Shown: piece after piece, positions 45,646 to 53,221 of the stretch
Layout: the number at the start of each line of letters is the position of its first letter
Position numbering within the stretch: position 1 is the first letter of the stretch
NCBI GenBank assembly: GCA_910575625.1
Contig: CAJTFD010000005.1
Span: forward strand, 230,866-294,865
DNA from: Clostridia bacterium
GTDB taxonomy: Bacteria > Bacillota > Clostridia > Lachnospirales > Lachnospiraceae
Direction of reading: 5' to 3'
DNA: 64,000 nucleotides
The notes under the pieces: model-generated
Seen by the model: only the letters and a program-made list of their open reading frames with translations
Told to the model about the DNA's origin: nothing
The model's database searches: none
Program-made: the position numbers and the translations under genes

Positions 45646-45849
45646 CAGTCTGCATGTCTGTTCCGCAGACATTATCATCCATGAAAGTCAGTTGCTCCGT
45701 GCCTTCGGCACTTCCATAGCTGCCAGGTGTATTCACGATCTGGACTATCGCCCTACTTGTTCATACACCTTAACCCGTCAAATGTCTGAATGTCTGGTCA
45801 AGCGAGCTTGCCCATCCATCCAGCCGCTTGACGGGACTTTCATCGTAAA
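45646..45849. repeat. ~200-bp repeat family E, copy 1 (diverged)
   Basis: It aligns along its length with the tandem pair at 46797-47198: a small hairpin at its left end (ATGTCTGTTCCGCAGACAT), then CATGAAAGTCAGTTGCTCCG, TATCGCCCTACTTGTTCATA and a right end GACGGGACTTTCATCGTAAA. A truncated left end (ACATGTCTGCTCCGCAGACAT type) also occurs at about 45408-45430. The remainder of 45384-45645 is otherwise free of genes. Confidence 0.75.
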
Positions 45850-45858
45850 ACCCGGTTT

Positions 45859-46752
45859 TTATTTTGCCAGTGAAATGCCAAATCCCTCCATCGCCTTCGC
45901 CAGCCTCTCCTGGTTCGCCGGCTCCATCTCCGTAAGCGGCGGGCGCAATGTCCCGGCTTCCATCCCCATCAGATTCAATGCCGCTTTTACCGGGATCGGA
46001 TTCACCTCACAGAACAGTGCGTCGATCAGCGGCTGCGCTTTGAGCTGGATCTCGCGGCTGCCCGCAATATCCCCATCCAAGAACTTCTGTACCATATCAT
46101 GTGTCTCACGCGGAGCCACATTCGAGAGGACTGAGATCACACCGATACCGCCCAATGCCAAGAGCGGCACCACCTGGTCGTCGTTGCCGGAATACAGATC
46201 GATGCAGCCGTCCGCCAGGGCCATCAGTTTTGCCACCTGAGAGATATTCCCGCTGGCCTCCTTGATCCCCACGATGTTCTCCACATTCCGCGCCAGGGCT
46301 ACAGCCGTCTCCGGAAGGATATTGCATCCCGTACGGCTGGGCACATTGTAAAGGATGATCGGCACGGAGACGGCCGATGCGATCTGTGTATAATGCGCCA
46401 CCAAACCCTGCTGCGTCGCTTTATTATAATATGGAGATACCAGGAGCAGTCCGTCCACACCATAGCTCTCCGCTTCCTTTGACATCTCGGTAGCCGTCAC
46501 CGTGCAATTTGACCCTGTGCCTGCCACCACCGGGATCCTCTTGTTGACTTTTTCCACCGCAAACTTGATCACATCCAGATGCTCCTCCACAGTCAGAGTG
46601 GACGATTCGCCTGTGGTCCCGCAGATGATCACCGCGTCTGTATCGTTCTTGATCTGAAACTCCAGCAGCTCCTCTAATTTCTCATAATTTACCTCTCCAC
46701 TGGTCAGCATCGGTGTGACGATCGCCACGCCCGCCCCTTTAAATATAGCCAT
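45859..46752 (-). CDS. dapA: 4-hydroxy-tetrahydrodipicolinate synthase
   Basis: Condenses pyruvate with aspartate semialdehyde, entry to the lysine/diaminopimelate pathway. 297 residues: TPMLTSGEVNYEKLEELLEF near the N-terminus, ICGTTGESSTLTVEEH, YNVPSRTGCNILPETAV, and GIKEASGNISQVAKL with the Schiff-base Lys. Length and motifs are canonical. It starts after AAAGGAGGAAGAGGA, which overlaps the ATG by little. Its 5' side is occupied by the tandem family E repeats. Confidence 0.96.
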   Translation of the reverse strand: MAIFKGAGVAIVTPMLTSGEVNYEKLEELLEFQIKNDTDAVIICGTTGESSTLTVEEHLDVIKFAVEKVNKRIPVVAGTGSNCTVTATEMSKEAESYGVDGLLLVSPYYNKATQQGLVAHYTQIASAVSVPIILYNVPSRTGCNILPETAVALARNVENIVGIKEASGNISQVAKLMALADGCIDLYSGNDDQVVPLLALGGIGVISVLSNVAPRETHDMVQKFLDGDIAGSREIQLKAQPLIDALFCEVNPIPVKAALNLMGMEAGTLRPPLTEMEPANQERLAKAMEGFGISLAK

Positions 46753-46796
46753 TCCTCTTCCTCCTTTATCTTATTCCTAATTATACAATATGCACA

Positions 46797-46993
46797 GTAA
46801 ACTGACATGTCGCCTGTCGGCGACATCACCATGAATGAGAGTCAGCTGCTCCGTGCTTTGCACTCCCACAGCTGCCACCTGTATTCACGATCCGGGCTAT
46901 CGCCCTACTCATCCATACAGGTTCGCCCGTCAGATGTCAGGCCGAGCGTGCAAACAAGTTTGCCATCGTCCTGCCGCTCGCCGGGACTTTCAT
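46797..46993. repeat. ~200-bp repeat family E, tandem copy 2
   Basis: 197 bp from AGTAAACTGACATGTCGCC to GGGACTTTCAT. The left end has a perfect hairpin ATGTCGCC-TGTC-GGCGACAT. It is nearly identical to the unit that follows. On the minus strand it reads ATGAAAGTCCCGGCGAGCGG, but only an 18-codon frame follows, so it is probably not coding. Confidence 0.85.
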
Positions 46994-47198
46994 AGTAAAC
47001 TGACATGTCGCCTGTCGGCGACATCACCATGAATGAGAGTCAGCTGCTCCATGCTTTGCACTCCCACAGCTGCCACCTGTATTCATGATCCGGGCTATCG
47101 CCCTACTCATTCATACAGGTTAGCCCGTCAAATGTCAGGCCGAGTGTGCAAACAAGTTTTCCCATCGTCCTGCCGTTTTCCGGGACTTTCATAGTAAA
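46994..47198. repeat. ~200-bp repeat family E, tandem copy 3
   Basis: Direct tandem copy of the preceding unit with about a dozen changes. Its right end (GGGACTTTCATAGTAAAAA) runs straight into an AGAGGCA...TGCCTCT hairpin at 47200-47224, the same join seen at 15.4 kb. Nothing gene-like was found in the rest of the gap, 47225-47476. Confidence 0.85.
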
Positions 47199-47476
47199 AA
47201 GAGGCAAACGGAAAGTCTGCCTCTAAAGAATACACGCACAAAACAATGCATCAAAAAATGTTCCTTAGATAGCGCCCCATCCTGAAATCCTTTCCAAGAT
47301 GACAGTCATATGATTCTTCACCATATGCCCAAAGATATGACGCCAGACATCATATCCTTTCGGCGTTTTCCCCTTTCTCCCTCCTTCCCTTGCCCCTGGA
47401 GCATCCGGCAGGGCTACTCATGAAAAACGCAACCTCTATCTCATCAACCAATTGTGCTTACTATAACATGAAAAAC

Positions 47477-47510
47477 TTTCGTTGTCAACGAAAAACAGAT
47501 GCGGTATAAT
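47477..47510 (+). promoter_or_regulatory. Promoter of the two-component operon with an overlapping perfect palindrome
   Basis: TTGTCA (47482-47487) and TATAAT (47505-47510) with a 17-bp spacer make a near-consensus sigma-70 promoter, 38 bp before the response regulator gene. TTTCGTTG-T-CAACGAAA (47477-47493), an exact 8-bp inverted repeat, covers the -35 box. A repressor or the response regulator itself could bind there. Confidence 0.7.
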
Positions 47511-47547
47511 AATCACAAAATATAAATGACCAAAGGAGCCAAAACTC

Positions 47548-48246
47548 ATGGTGAACAAACAGAAGATCCTGATCGTAGATGATGATGAGAATATCGCCGA
47601 GCTGATCGCGCTGTACCTGACAAAAGAATGTTTCGAGACCGCCATCGTGCATGACGGGGAGGAGGCCCTGACCCAATTCGGGACGTTTGCGCCCAACCTG
47701 ATCTTACTGGACCTGATGCTGCCCGGGATCGACGGCTATCAGGTCTGCCGGGAGATCCGCCAGAAGTCGGACGTCCCCATCATCATGCTCTCCGCCAAAG
47801 GGGAGACTTTTGACAAAGTGCTGGGACTGGAGCTGGGCGCGGACGACTACATCATCAAACCCTTCGACTCCAAGGAACTGGTGGCCCGGGTACGCGCCGT
47901 CCTGCGCCGTTTCCAGGTCAAGGATGCCGTCCCCGCCCCCTCCAACGAAAAATGCGTCAACTACCCCGACCTCTCTGTGAACCTGACCAATTACGCCGTG
48001 CTTTATAAAGGCAGCCGGGTGGACATGCCGCCGAAGGAACTGGAGCTTTTATATTTCCTGGCGTCCTCGCCCAACCAAGTCTTTACCCGGGAGCAGCTTT
48101 TGGACCACATCTGGGGTTACGAATACATCGGCGACACACGGACGGTGGACGTACATATCAAGCGTCTCCGTGAGAAGATCAAGGACCACAAGTCCTGGGC
48201 CATCAGCACCGTGTGGGGGATCGGCTACAAATTCGAGGTAAAGTAG
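47548..48246 (+). CDS. OmpR/PhoB-family response regulator
   Basis: 232 residues. N-terminal receiver domain: ILIVDDDENIAELIALYL, phospho-Asp in LILLDLMLPGIDGYQV (about residue 55), IIMLSAKGE and the Lys in YIIKPFDSKELVARV. C-terminal winged helix: VFTREQLLDHIWGYEY, DTRTVDVHIKRLREKI, STVWGIGYKFEV. It begins after CAAAGGAGCCAAAACTC and its stop touches the start of the partner kinase. Likely activator of a cell-envelope response; the target is not visible. Confidence 0.95.
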   Translation: MVNKQKILIVDDDENIAELIALYLTKECFETAIVHDGEEALTQFGTFAPNLILLDLMLPGIDGYQVCREIRQKSDVPIIMLSAKGETFDKVLGLELGADDYIIKPFDSKELVARVRAVLRRFQVKDAVPAPSNEKCVNYPDLSVNLTNYAVLYKGSRVDMPPKELELLYFLASSPNQVFTREQLLDHIWGYEYIGDTRTVDVHIKRLREKIKDHKSWAISTVWGIGYKFEVK

Positions 48247-49653
48247 ATGAAAAAGACCCTGTACCTGAAATTCATCCTGGCCTACGCCCTCTTCGGCCTG
48301 CTGGGATTCATCGCCATATCCACGATCGGCTCCCGGCTGATCCAGGGCCATCTGGAACGGCGTATCAGCGAGCAGATCTACCGGGAGGCCAACACGATCT
48401 CCTTTGACAACACGGTCCGCTACCGCACGGCAACCTATAACCTGATAAATATCTACAACAATCTAGCCTCCCTGGCCGCCTACCAGGACGCACAGATCTG
48501 GATGCTGAATCAGCATGGAGATATCCTGCTGGACACCGCCCAGGAGCAGCCCTATAAAACACCCTTGGAGCTGGAGAGTTTTGATCCGCTCACCTGGGGC
48601 TCCAGTTATTACCGCACGGGGAATTTTTTCGGGTATTTCCAGGAATCCATGCTGAGCGTGATCGCACCCATCACATCGGATATGACAGTCAAAGGCTACA
48701 TCGCGATCCACTACCCCATGGAGAACCTGTACCGGGAGCGGGAACAACTCTTGGCTGTGGTCCACGTGATCTTTCTTCTGCTCTTTATCCTGTCCCTTCT
48801 GATCCTGCTGCTGTTCACTTTCAGTGTCTACCGACCGCTGCGGAAGATCACGATCGGTGCGGAGGAATACTCCGCCGGGCACCTGGATCACGAGATCCCC
48901 GTACACTCCCAGGATGAGATGGGCTACCTGGCCAGGACCCTGAACTATATGTCCGACGAGCTGAACAACAGCGGAGAGTACCAGCGCAGGTTCATCGCCA
49001 ACATCTCCCACGACTTCCGCTCGCCGCTCACCTCTATCAAAGGCTATCTGGAAGCCATCGCGGACGGCACGATCGACACGGAAGACCAGGGAAAGTATAT
49101 CCAGATCGTCCTCAATGAGACGGAGCGTCTGGAAAAACTGACGGAGAGCCTGCTCACTTTAAACAACCTGGATGTGAAGAGCCGCATGATGAACCTGCGT
49201 TCCTTCGACATCAATAAGATCATCAAAAATACGGCAGCCACCTTCGAAGGCATCTGCCGCAACAAAAAAATATCCATCGAGCTGATCCTCTCTGGCACAC
49301 AGCTCTACGCCTATGCGGACATGGAACAGATCCAGCAGGTGCTCTATAATCTGCTGGACAACGCAGTCAAATTCAGCCCCAACGATTCCGCCATCACCAT
49401 AGAGACCACTGAGAAAAACGACCGGATACTGGTCTCCGTCAAGGACCGGGGCCCCGGCATCAGCAAGGAAAACCTGCCGAAGATCTGGGAGCGCTTTTAC
49501 AAAGAGGATTCCTCCCGGGGCAAAGACCGCAAGGGCATCGGCCTGGGACTCTCCATCGTAAAAGAGATCATAAACGCCCACAACCAGACCATCGACGTCA
49601 TCAGCACCCAGGAGGTGGGCACGGAATTTATCTTCACATTAGAGCGTGTTTGA
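48247..49653 (+). CDS. Membrane sensor histidine kinase
   Basis: 468 residues. TM1 at about 7-30, an extracytoplasmic domain to about residue 165, TM2 (VVHVIFLLLFILSLLILLLF), HAMP, HisKA with RFIANISHDFRSPLTSIKGY (about 256-275) and HATPase_c (NLLDNAVKFSP, VKDRGPGIS, GIGLGLSIVKEII). It pairs with the regulator directly upstream. The final residues LERV and the TGA stop are written by a family A repeat end (AGAGCGTGTTTGA), so the original C-terminus may have been different. Confidence 0.95.
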   Translation: MKKTLYLKFILAYALFGLLGFIAISTIGSRLIQGHLERRISEQIYREANTISFDNTVRYRTATYNLINIYNNLASLAAYQDAQIWMLNQHGDILLDTAQEQPYKTPLELESFDPLTWGSSYYRTGNFFGYFQESMLSVIAPITSDMTVKGYIAIHYPMENLYREREQLLAVVHVIFLLLFILSLLILLLFTFSVYRPLRKITIGAEEYSAGHLDHEIPVHSQDEMGYLARTLNYMSDELNNSGEYQRRFIANISHDFRSPLTSIKGYLEAIADGTIDTEDQGKYIQIVLNETERLEKLTESLLTLNNLDVKSRMMNLRSFDINKIIKNTAATFEGICRNKKISIELILSGTQLYAYADMEQIQQVLYNLLDNAVKFSPNDSAITIETTEKNDRILVSVKDRGPGISKENLPKIWERFYKEDSSRGKDRKGIGLGLSIVKEIINAHNQTIDVISTQEVGTEFIFTLERV

Positions 49654-49678
49654 AAAATGCTTTATGTCAACTGCGCGC
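49639..49678. repeat. Partial end of MITE family A
   Basis: AGAGCGTGTTTGAAAAATGC followed by TTTATGTCAACTGC matches the end of the 35017-35182 element (ATGCTTTATGTCAACTGCAT). The copy is cut short before trmL. Its first bases supply the kinase's final codons and stop. Confidence 0.65.
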
Positions 49679-49701
49679 CCCAGATCGGGCCGTAAATCCG
49701 T

Positions 49702-50202
49702 TCAGCCTTCCCTCCAGTGATATCTCGTCAGGGTTCCCATTTTCTGCATCTGGGCAAAATCCTGCTGGCGCAGTGCCTCGTACAAGACCACCGCCACAGA
49801 ATTGCTCAGGTTCAGGGAACGGATATCTTCCTTCATCGGGATCCGCACAGCCGTCTCCTGGTTTTCCAGGAGGATCTCCTCCGGGATCCCCGCACTCTCT
49901 TTGCCGAACATCAGATAATCATCTTCATGATAAGAGACTTCCGTATAAGTCCGGGGCGCCTTCGTGCTGGCGTAGAAGATCCGCGCCCCCGGATTCTTTT
50001 CCAGAAAATCTCCATAGTTTAAATACAGGTGCACGTCCAGATCCTGCCAATAGTCCATACCCGCCCGTCTGATCTCCTTTTCACCCAGGCGGAACCCCAG
50101 CGGCTCGATCAAGTGGAGCCGGGTCCCCGTGGCCACACAGGTACGCCCGATATTCCCTGTATTGGCCGGTATCTCCGGCTCAAGCAATACAACATTCATC
50201 AT
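49702..50202 (-). CDS. trmL: tRNA (cytidine(34)-2'-O)-methyltransferase
   Basis: Methylates the 2'-O of the wobble nucleotide in tRNA-Leu isoacceptors. 166 residues, a SPOUT-class knotted methyltransferase. Seen are MNVVLLEPEIPANTGNIGRTC (split here: LLEPEIPANTGNIGRTC), GMDYWQDLDVHLYLNYGDFL, MFGKESAGIPEEIL and IPMKEDIRSLNLSNSVAVVL (motifs II-III that form the AdoMet knot). The length and motifs are typical. Confidence 0.93.
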   Translation of the reverse strand: MMNVVLLEPEIPANTGNIGRTCVATGTRLHLIEPLGFRLGEKEIRRAGMDYWQDLDVHLYLNYGDFLEKNPGARIFYASTKAPRTYTEVSYHEDDYLMFGKESAGIPEEILLENQETAVRIPMKEDIRSLNLSNSVAVVLYEALRQQDFAQMQKMGTLTRYHWREG

Positions 50203-50243
50203 AACTGTCCAGTCCCCTCTCAGCTGCTATCCTTATCTCATCC

Positions 50244-51227
50244 TCACAAAAGCCGGTACAGTTCATCGCTCTGGGGACGGTCCAGATAACGGATCTCCTC
50301 GCCGCCCCGCAAGATCCGCTCCCGTCCGTCCGTGGCCTGTCCGATCAGAGCCGCCGGGATCCCCGCCCGCTCCAACTCGCAGACCAACGCCGCCCCCCGG
50401 GATGTCCCGATCAGCATGGAGCCGCTGGACATGAGCATATAGGGATTCAGCCCGTATCGCTCACAGACCTCCACCGATTCCTGGCGGATCGGGATCTTTT
50501 TCAGATCCACATCCAGACCCACACCGGCCCCCTCGCCAAATTCCCAGAGCGCGCCGAAGATGCCGCCCTCCGTGATATCGTGCATGGCGCTCACGCCATG
50601 GGCCACCGCGATCCGGCTCTCCGGCAGCACCGACAGATAGCGGTCAAATCTTTTTGCCGTATCCACGAACTCTTCCGGCAGCACTTTTTTTAGCTCCGCT
50701 TCCCTCTCCTTCGCGATGATCGATGTGCCCTCCAACGCGATCCACTTCGTCACGATCAGGTCATGGCCCGGCTTGAGTCCGTTCGTCAGCACAGCCTGCC
50801 CTTTTTTTACTTTTCCCACGCCCGCCACGGAGATCAGGGGCTGTTTTACCACATTGGTGATCTCCGTGTGACCGCCCAGAACTTCTATGTTCAATGCCCT
50901 GCAGGCCGCTTCCACATCCTGGACCATCGCCCGCAGCTGGGGTTCGTCCGTCTCCTCCGGCAACAAGACCGTCAGCATCACCCCGACCGGCTCCGCGCCG
51001 GAAGCCGCCAAGTCATTTGCCGTGATATGGATACTGTGGCTCCCGATATCTTTCACCGTCCCGGTGATCGGATCCGCCGACATCACAAAGACCTCGTCCG
51101 GTCCAAGGGCGAGGACCGCGCAGTCCTGCCCCACCCCCGGCCCCATCAGGACTTCCTCCCTGCGGTGACCCACCTGCTTTAACACAGAGCGCAGCAGTAC
51201 CTGCTCCGGAAGTTTCCCAATCTTCAT
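50244..51227 (-). CDS. AIR synthase-related (HypE/ThiL-like) protein
   Basis: 327 residues of the PurM/HypE fold: GPGVGQDCAVLALGPDEVFV, SADPITGTVKDIGSHSIHI, ANDLAASGAEPVGVMLTVLL, and GGHTEITNVVKQPLISVAG, with MHDITEGGIFGALWEF in the second half. The nucleotide-binding Asp and Gly residues are kept. HypE itself ends in a conserved PRIC cysteine motif; this protein ends DELYRLL and lacks it. So it is a HypE-like ATP-binding protein of unknown role, not hydrogenase maturation in the strict sense. Confidence 0.85.
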   Translation of the reverse strand: MKIGKLPEQVLLRSVLKQVGHRREEVLMGPGVGQDCAVLALGPDEVFVMSADPITGTVKDIGSHSIHITANDLAASGAEPVGVMLTVLLPEETDEPQLRAMVQDVEAACRALNIEVLGGHTEITNVVKQPLISVAGVGKVKKGQAVLTNGLKPGHDLIVTKWIALEGTSIIAKEREAELKKVLPEEFVDTAKRFDRYLSVLPESRIAVAHGVSAMHDITEGGIFGALWEFGEGAGVGLDVDLKKIPIRQESVEVCERYGLNPYMLMSSGSMLIGTSRGAALVCELERAGIPAALIGQATDGRERILRGGEEIRYLDRPQSDELYRLL

Positions 51228-51239
51228 CTGCTGCCCCTC

Positions 51240-51353
51240 CTACATGATCGCAAATTCCAGCACGATCGGCACTACCATCGCCAGCACCAGCAGCAGTGCG
51301 ATGATGATCGTGAGCGTCCTGCGGTTCTTGCGGTTGTAAAATCCTCCTGCCAT
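51240..51353 (-). CDS. 37-residue single-pass membrane protein
   Basis: The frame reads MAGGFYNRKNRRTLT and then a hydrophobic helix IIIALLLVLAMVVPIVLEF, ending AIM. A basic cytoplasmic head and one helix of about 20 residues resemble the small Prli42-like or related conserved micro-membrane proteins of Firmicutes, but I cannot name the family. The stop lies 12 bp before the AIR-synthase-like gene and the two are probably cotranscribed. The ribosome site is weak (AAAGAG next to the ATG). Confidence 0.6.
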   Translation of the reverse strand: MAGGFYNRKNRRTLTIIIALLLVLAMVVPIVLEFAIM

Positions 51354-51386
51354 CTCTTTAATACCACGCCTTTCTTCCTTATTATT

Positions 51387-51479
51387 TATACTCACGAGTA
51401 TACTTATCTGCCAGATCATCTGCTTTTTCCCTGAAAATACCGGAAGCCAGCTGGCAGATCATCTGGCTCACGGGTATAT
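51387..51479. repeat. 94-bp imperfect palindromic repeat, copy 2
   Basis: TATACTCACGAGTATACTTA to CTGGCTCACGGGTATAT matches the copy at 473-566 with about a dozen changes. The arms remain complementary in spite of the changes, which hints that the structure matters. Again it sits downstream of a minus-strand gene (51525). Confidence 0.75.
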
Positions 51480-51524
51480 GCACTCATTATATTCGTTTCT
51501 CTTATCCATGTCAACGAAGGGGTT

Positions 51525-53210
51525 TTATCCGATCAGGACTTTCTTGCCCTCGAAGGCGAAACCGTAGCTCCGTATCCGTGAAGCCAGGATACCTTTCGCC
51601 TCCAGATCTGCCGCGTAACCTTTTGCGTTGATCTGCGCGAGAGCCGCCCTGACTGTATCCTCCAGCGTCTGTTCGTCCTCCGGGTCGTGGACTTTGAATT
51701 CCAGGATCATCGCATCGTCCGGCTCACGCAGCGGTTCCAGCATCACATCATAACGCCCGAACCCGCTCTCCCTGTTCGAGGTGACTCTGTATCTCCCCCT
51801 CAGCTCCACCAGAAGCCCCAGCACAAAACCATGGTAGAACCGCTCGGGCTCCATTTCCTCCGACGGCCTCTTCCCGGTGTCAAAGTAGCTGAATGTGGAG
51901 AGGGCGACCTTGTTCATATATTTATTCATCGCTTTCTTATCGCCCTGCAGCAGCGCTTTTACAAATGCATTATAACACTCGGTATATTTTCCGAACCAGC
52001 CTTCGATCATCCGCTCGAACATCACCCGGACTTCCTTGTTCGTCAGCACCAGGTCATACTCCCTCCGGCCTCTCTCCTCATCCCAGAAAGAATCCTCTAC
52101 GCGCAGATAGCCGCTGGCCAGCAGCAGGCTCCAGACGGCCGCTTCATTTTTATCCAGGTCATTGAACACGATCTGCTCATCAATCCAGGTATGGAACACT
52201 TTGCCCTCCAGAAGATCCTCCATCGTCTTCTTGATCTCGGCGCTCCCCTCGCGGATCAGTTTGCCCGCCAAGCTGTTGCTGCTGGTATTGACCCAATAAG
52301 CCCCTACCTGCCTTGTTTTCAGATAATTTATGATCGACCACGGATTATAGACATCACGCCTGCTCCCAAACGTAAACCCATCGTACCACTCCCGCACTCT
52401 CTGCTGCTCCTGCGACAGCCCATGTTCTTCCAATGCATCACAGACCTCTTGCTGGGTAAATCCGAAGCTATCCATATATATATCGGAAGTAGTGGTTACC
52501 ACATTCAGGTTATTCAGATCCGAGAACATCGACTCACGACTCACCCGGGTGATCCCCGTCATCAGCGCACGATCAAGGTAAGGGTTTGTCTTGAACGTGG
52601 CATTGAACATTTTCCGGATAAAAGCCACCATCTCCTCCCAGTAACCATGTACATACGCCTCTTGCATCGGCGTGTCATACTCATCCAGTAAAATGATCAC
52701 CTTTTTTCCATAATAGCGCATCAAGTAGCCCGCCATCTTGCGGACTGCGACTGCCGCTTCCACCTCTCCCATATCCATGGAAACCTTTTTGAAAAAATCT
52801 CTGTCCGCGTCTTCCAAGATCCCGCTGTCCAGGAGAAAATGATTCCTGAGATACAGATCTTCCAATACCTCGCAGATCATCCTGCGCGCGTTTTCATAGT
52901 CCGTTTCTTTCACACTGGCAAAACTCAGAAAGATCACCGGATAACTCCCCTGCAGCTGTCTGTATTTCTCATCCTCCCAGATGGACAATCCCTCGAACAC
53001 GTCCCCCTGCCCTTTGTATTTTACAGAAAAGAACCACTCCACCATACTCATATTCAGTGTCTTCCCAAACCGCCGGGGACGGGTCAGTAATGTCACACTG
53101 TCCCCATTTTCCCACCATTCCCGGATAAAACCTGTCTTGTCCACATAAAAATAATCATTTTGGATCAGATCCCCAAAATCCTGGATCCCCAGTGCCACTG
53201 TCCTCGCCAT
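51525..53210 (-). CDS. AAA-ATPase-like / PD-(D/E)XK nuclease protein, paralogue 1
   Basis: 561 residues. N-terminal AAA-ATPase-like domain (PF09820 type): DYFYVDKTGFIREWW, Walker A-like TRPRRFGKTLNMSM, and Walker B VIILLDEYDTPMQEAY. C-terminal PD-(D/E)XK-like domain: GFGRYDVMLEPLREPDDAMILEFKV, split as GRYDVMLEP and AMILEFKV with the D...ExK pattern. These genes are numerous in Lachnospiraceae and some Bacteroidetes; function unknown. It starts at 53210 after GAGGTGTAT. It is the last of three tandem paralogues. Confidence 0.9.
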   Translation of the reverse strand: MARTVALGIQDFGDLIQNDYFYVDKTGFIREWWENGDSVTLLTRPRRFGKTLNMSMVEWFFSVKYKGQGDVFEGLSIWEDEKYRQLQGSYPVIFLSFASVKETDYENARRMICEVLEDLYLRNHFLLDSGILEDADRDFFKKVSMDMGEVEAAVAVRKMAGYLMRYYGKKVIILLDEYDTPMQEAYVHGYWEEMVAFIRKMFNATFKTNPYLDRALMTGITRVSRESMFSDLNNLNVVTTTSDIYMDSFGFTQQEVCDALEEHGLSQEQQRVREWYDGFTFGSRRDVYNPWSIINYLKTRQVGAYWVNTSSNSLAGKLIREGSAEIKKTMEDLLEGKVFHTWIDEQIVFNDLDKNEAAVWSLLLASGYLRVEDSFWDEERGRREYDLVLTNKEVRVMFERMIEGWFGKYTECYNAFVKALLQGDKKAMNKYMNKVALSTFSYFDTGKRPSEEMEPERFYHGFVLGLLVELRGRYRVTSNRESGFGRYDVMLEPLREPDDAMILEFKVHDPEDEQTLEDTVRAALAQINAKGYAADLEAKGILASRIRSYGFAFEGKKVLIG

Positions 53211-53221
53211 ATACACCTCAC

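Noticed and set aside
46797..47198. Lysine riboswitch upstream of dapA
   Set aside because: The region is made of tandem repeats that also occur on the other side of dapA and partly at 15.4 kb; only 45 bp lie between the repeats and the dapA start, too short for the lysine aptamer.
45384..47200. CRISPR array
   Set aside because: The repeats are ~200 bp in size, only two or three copies, with no short direct repeats and regular spacers, and no cas genes in the window.
51687..52691. Plus-strand 334-codon frame, and similar ones at 53486-54403 and 54911-55531
   Set aside because: All are antisense to the ATPase/nuclease paralogues and resemble each other only because the sense genes do.
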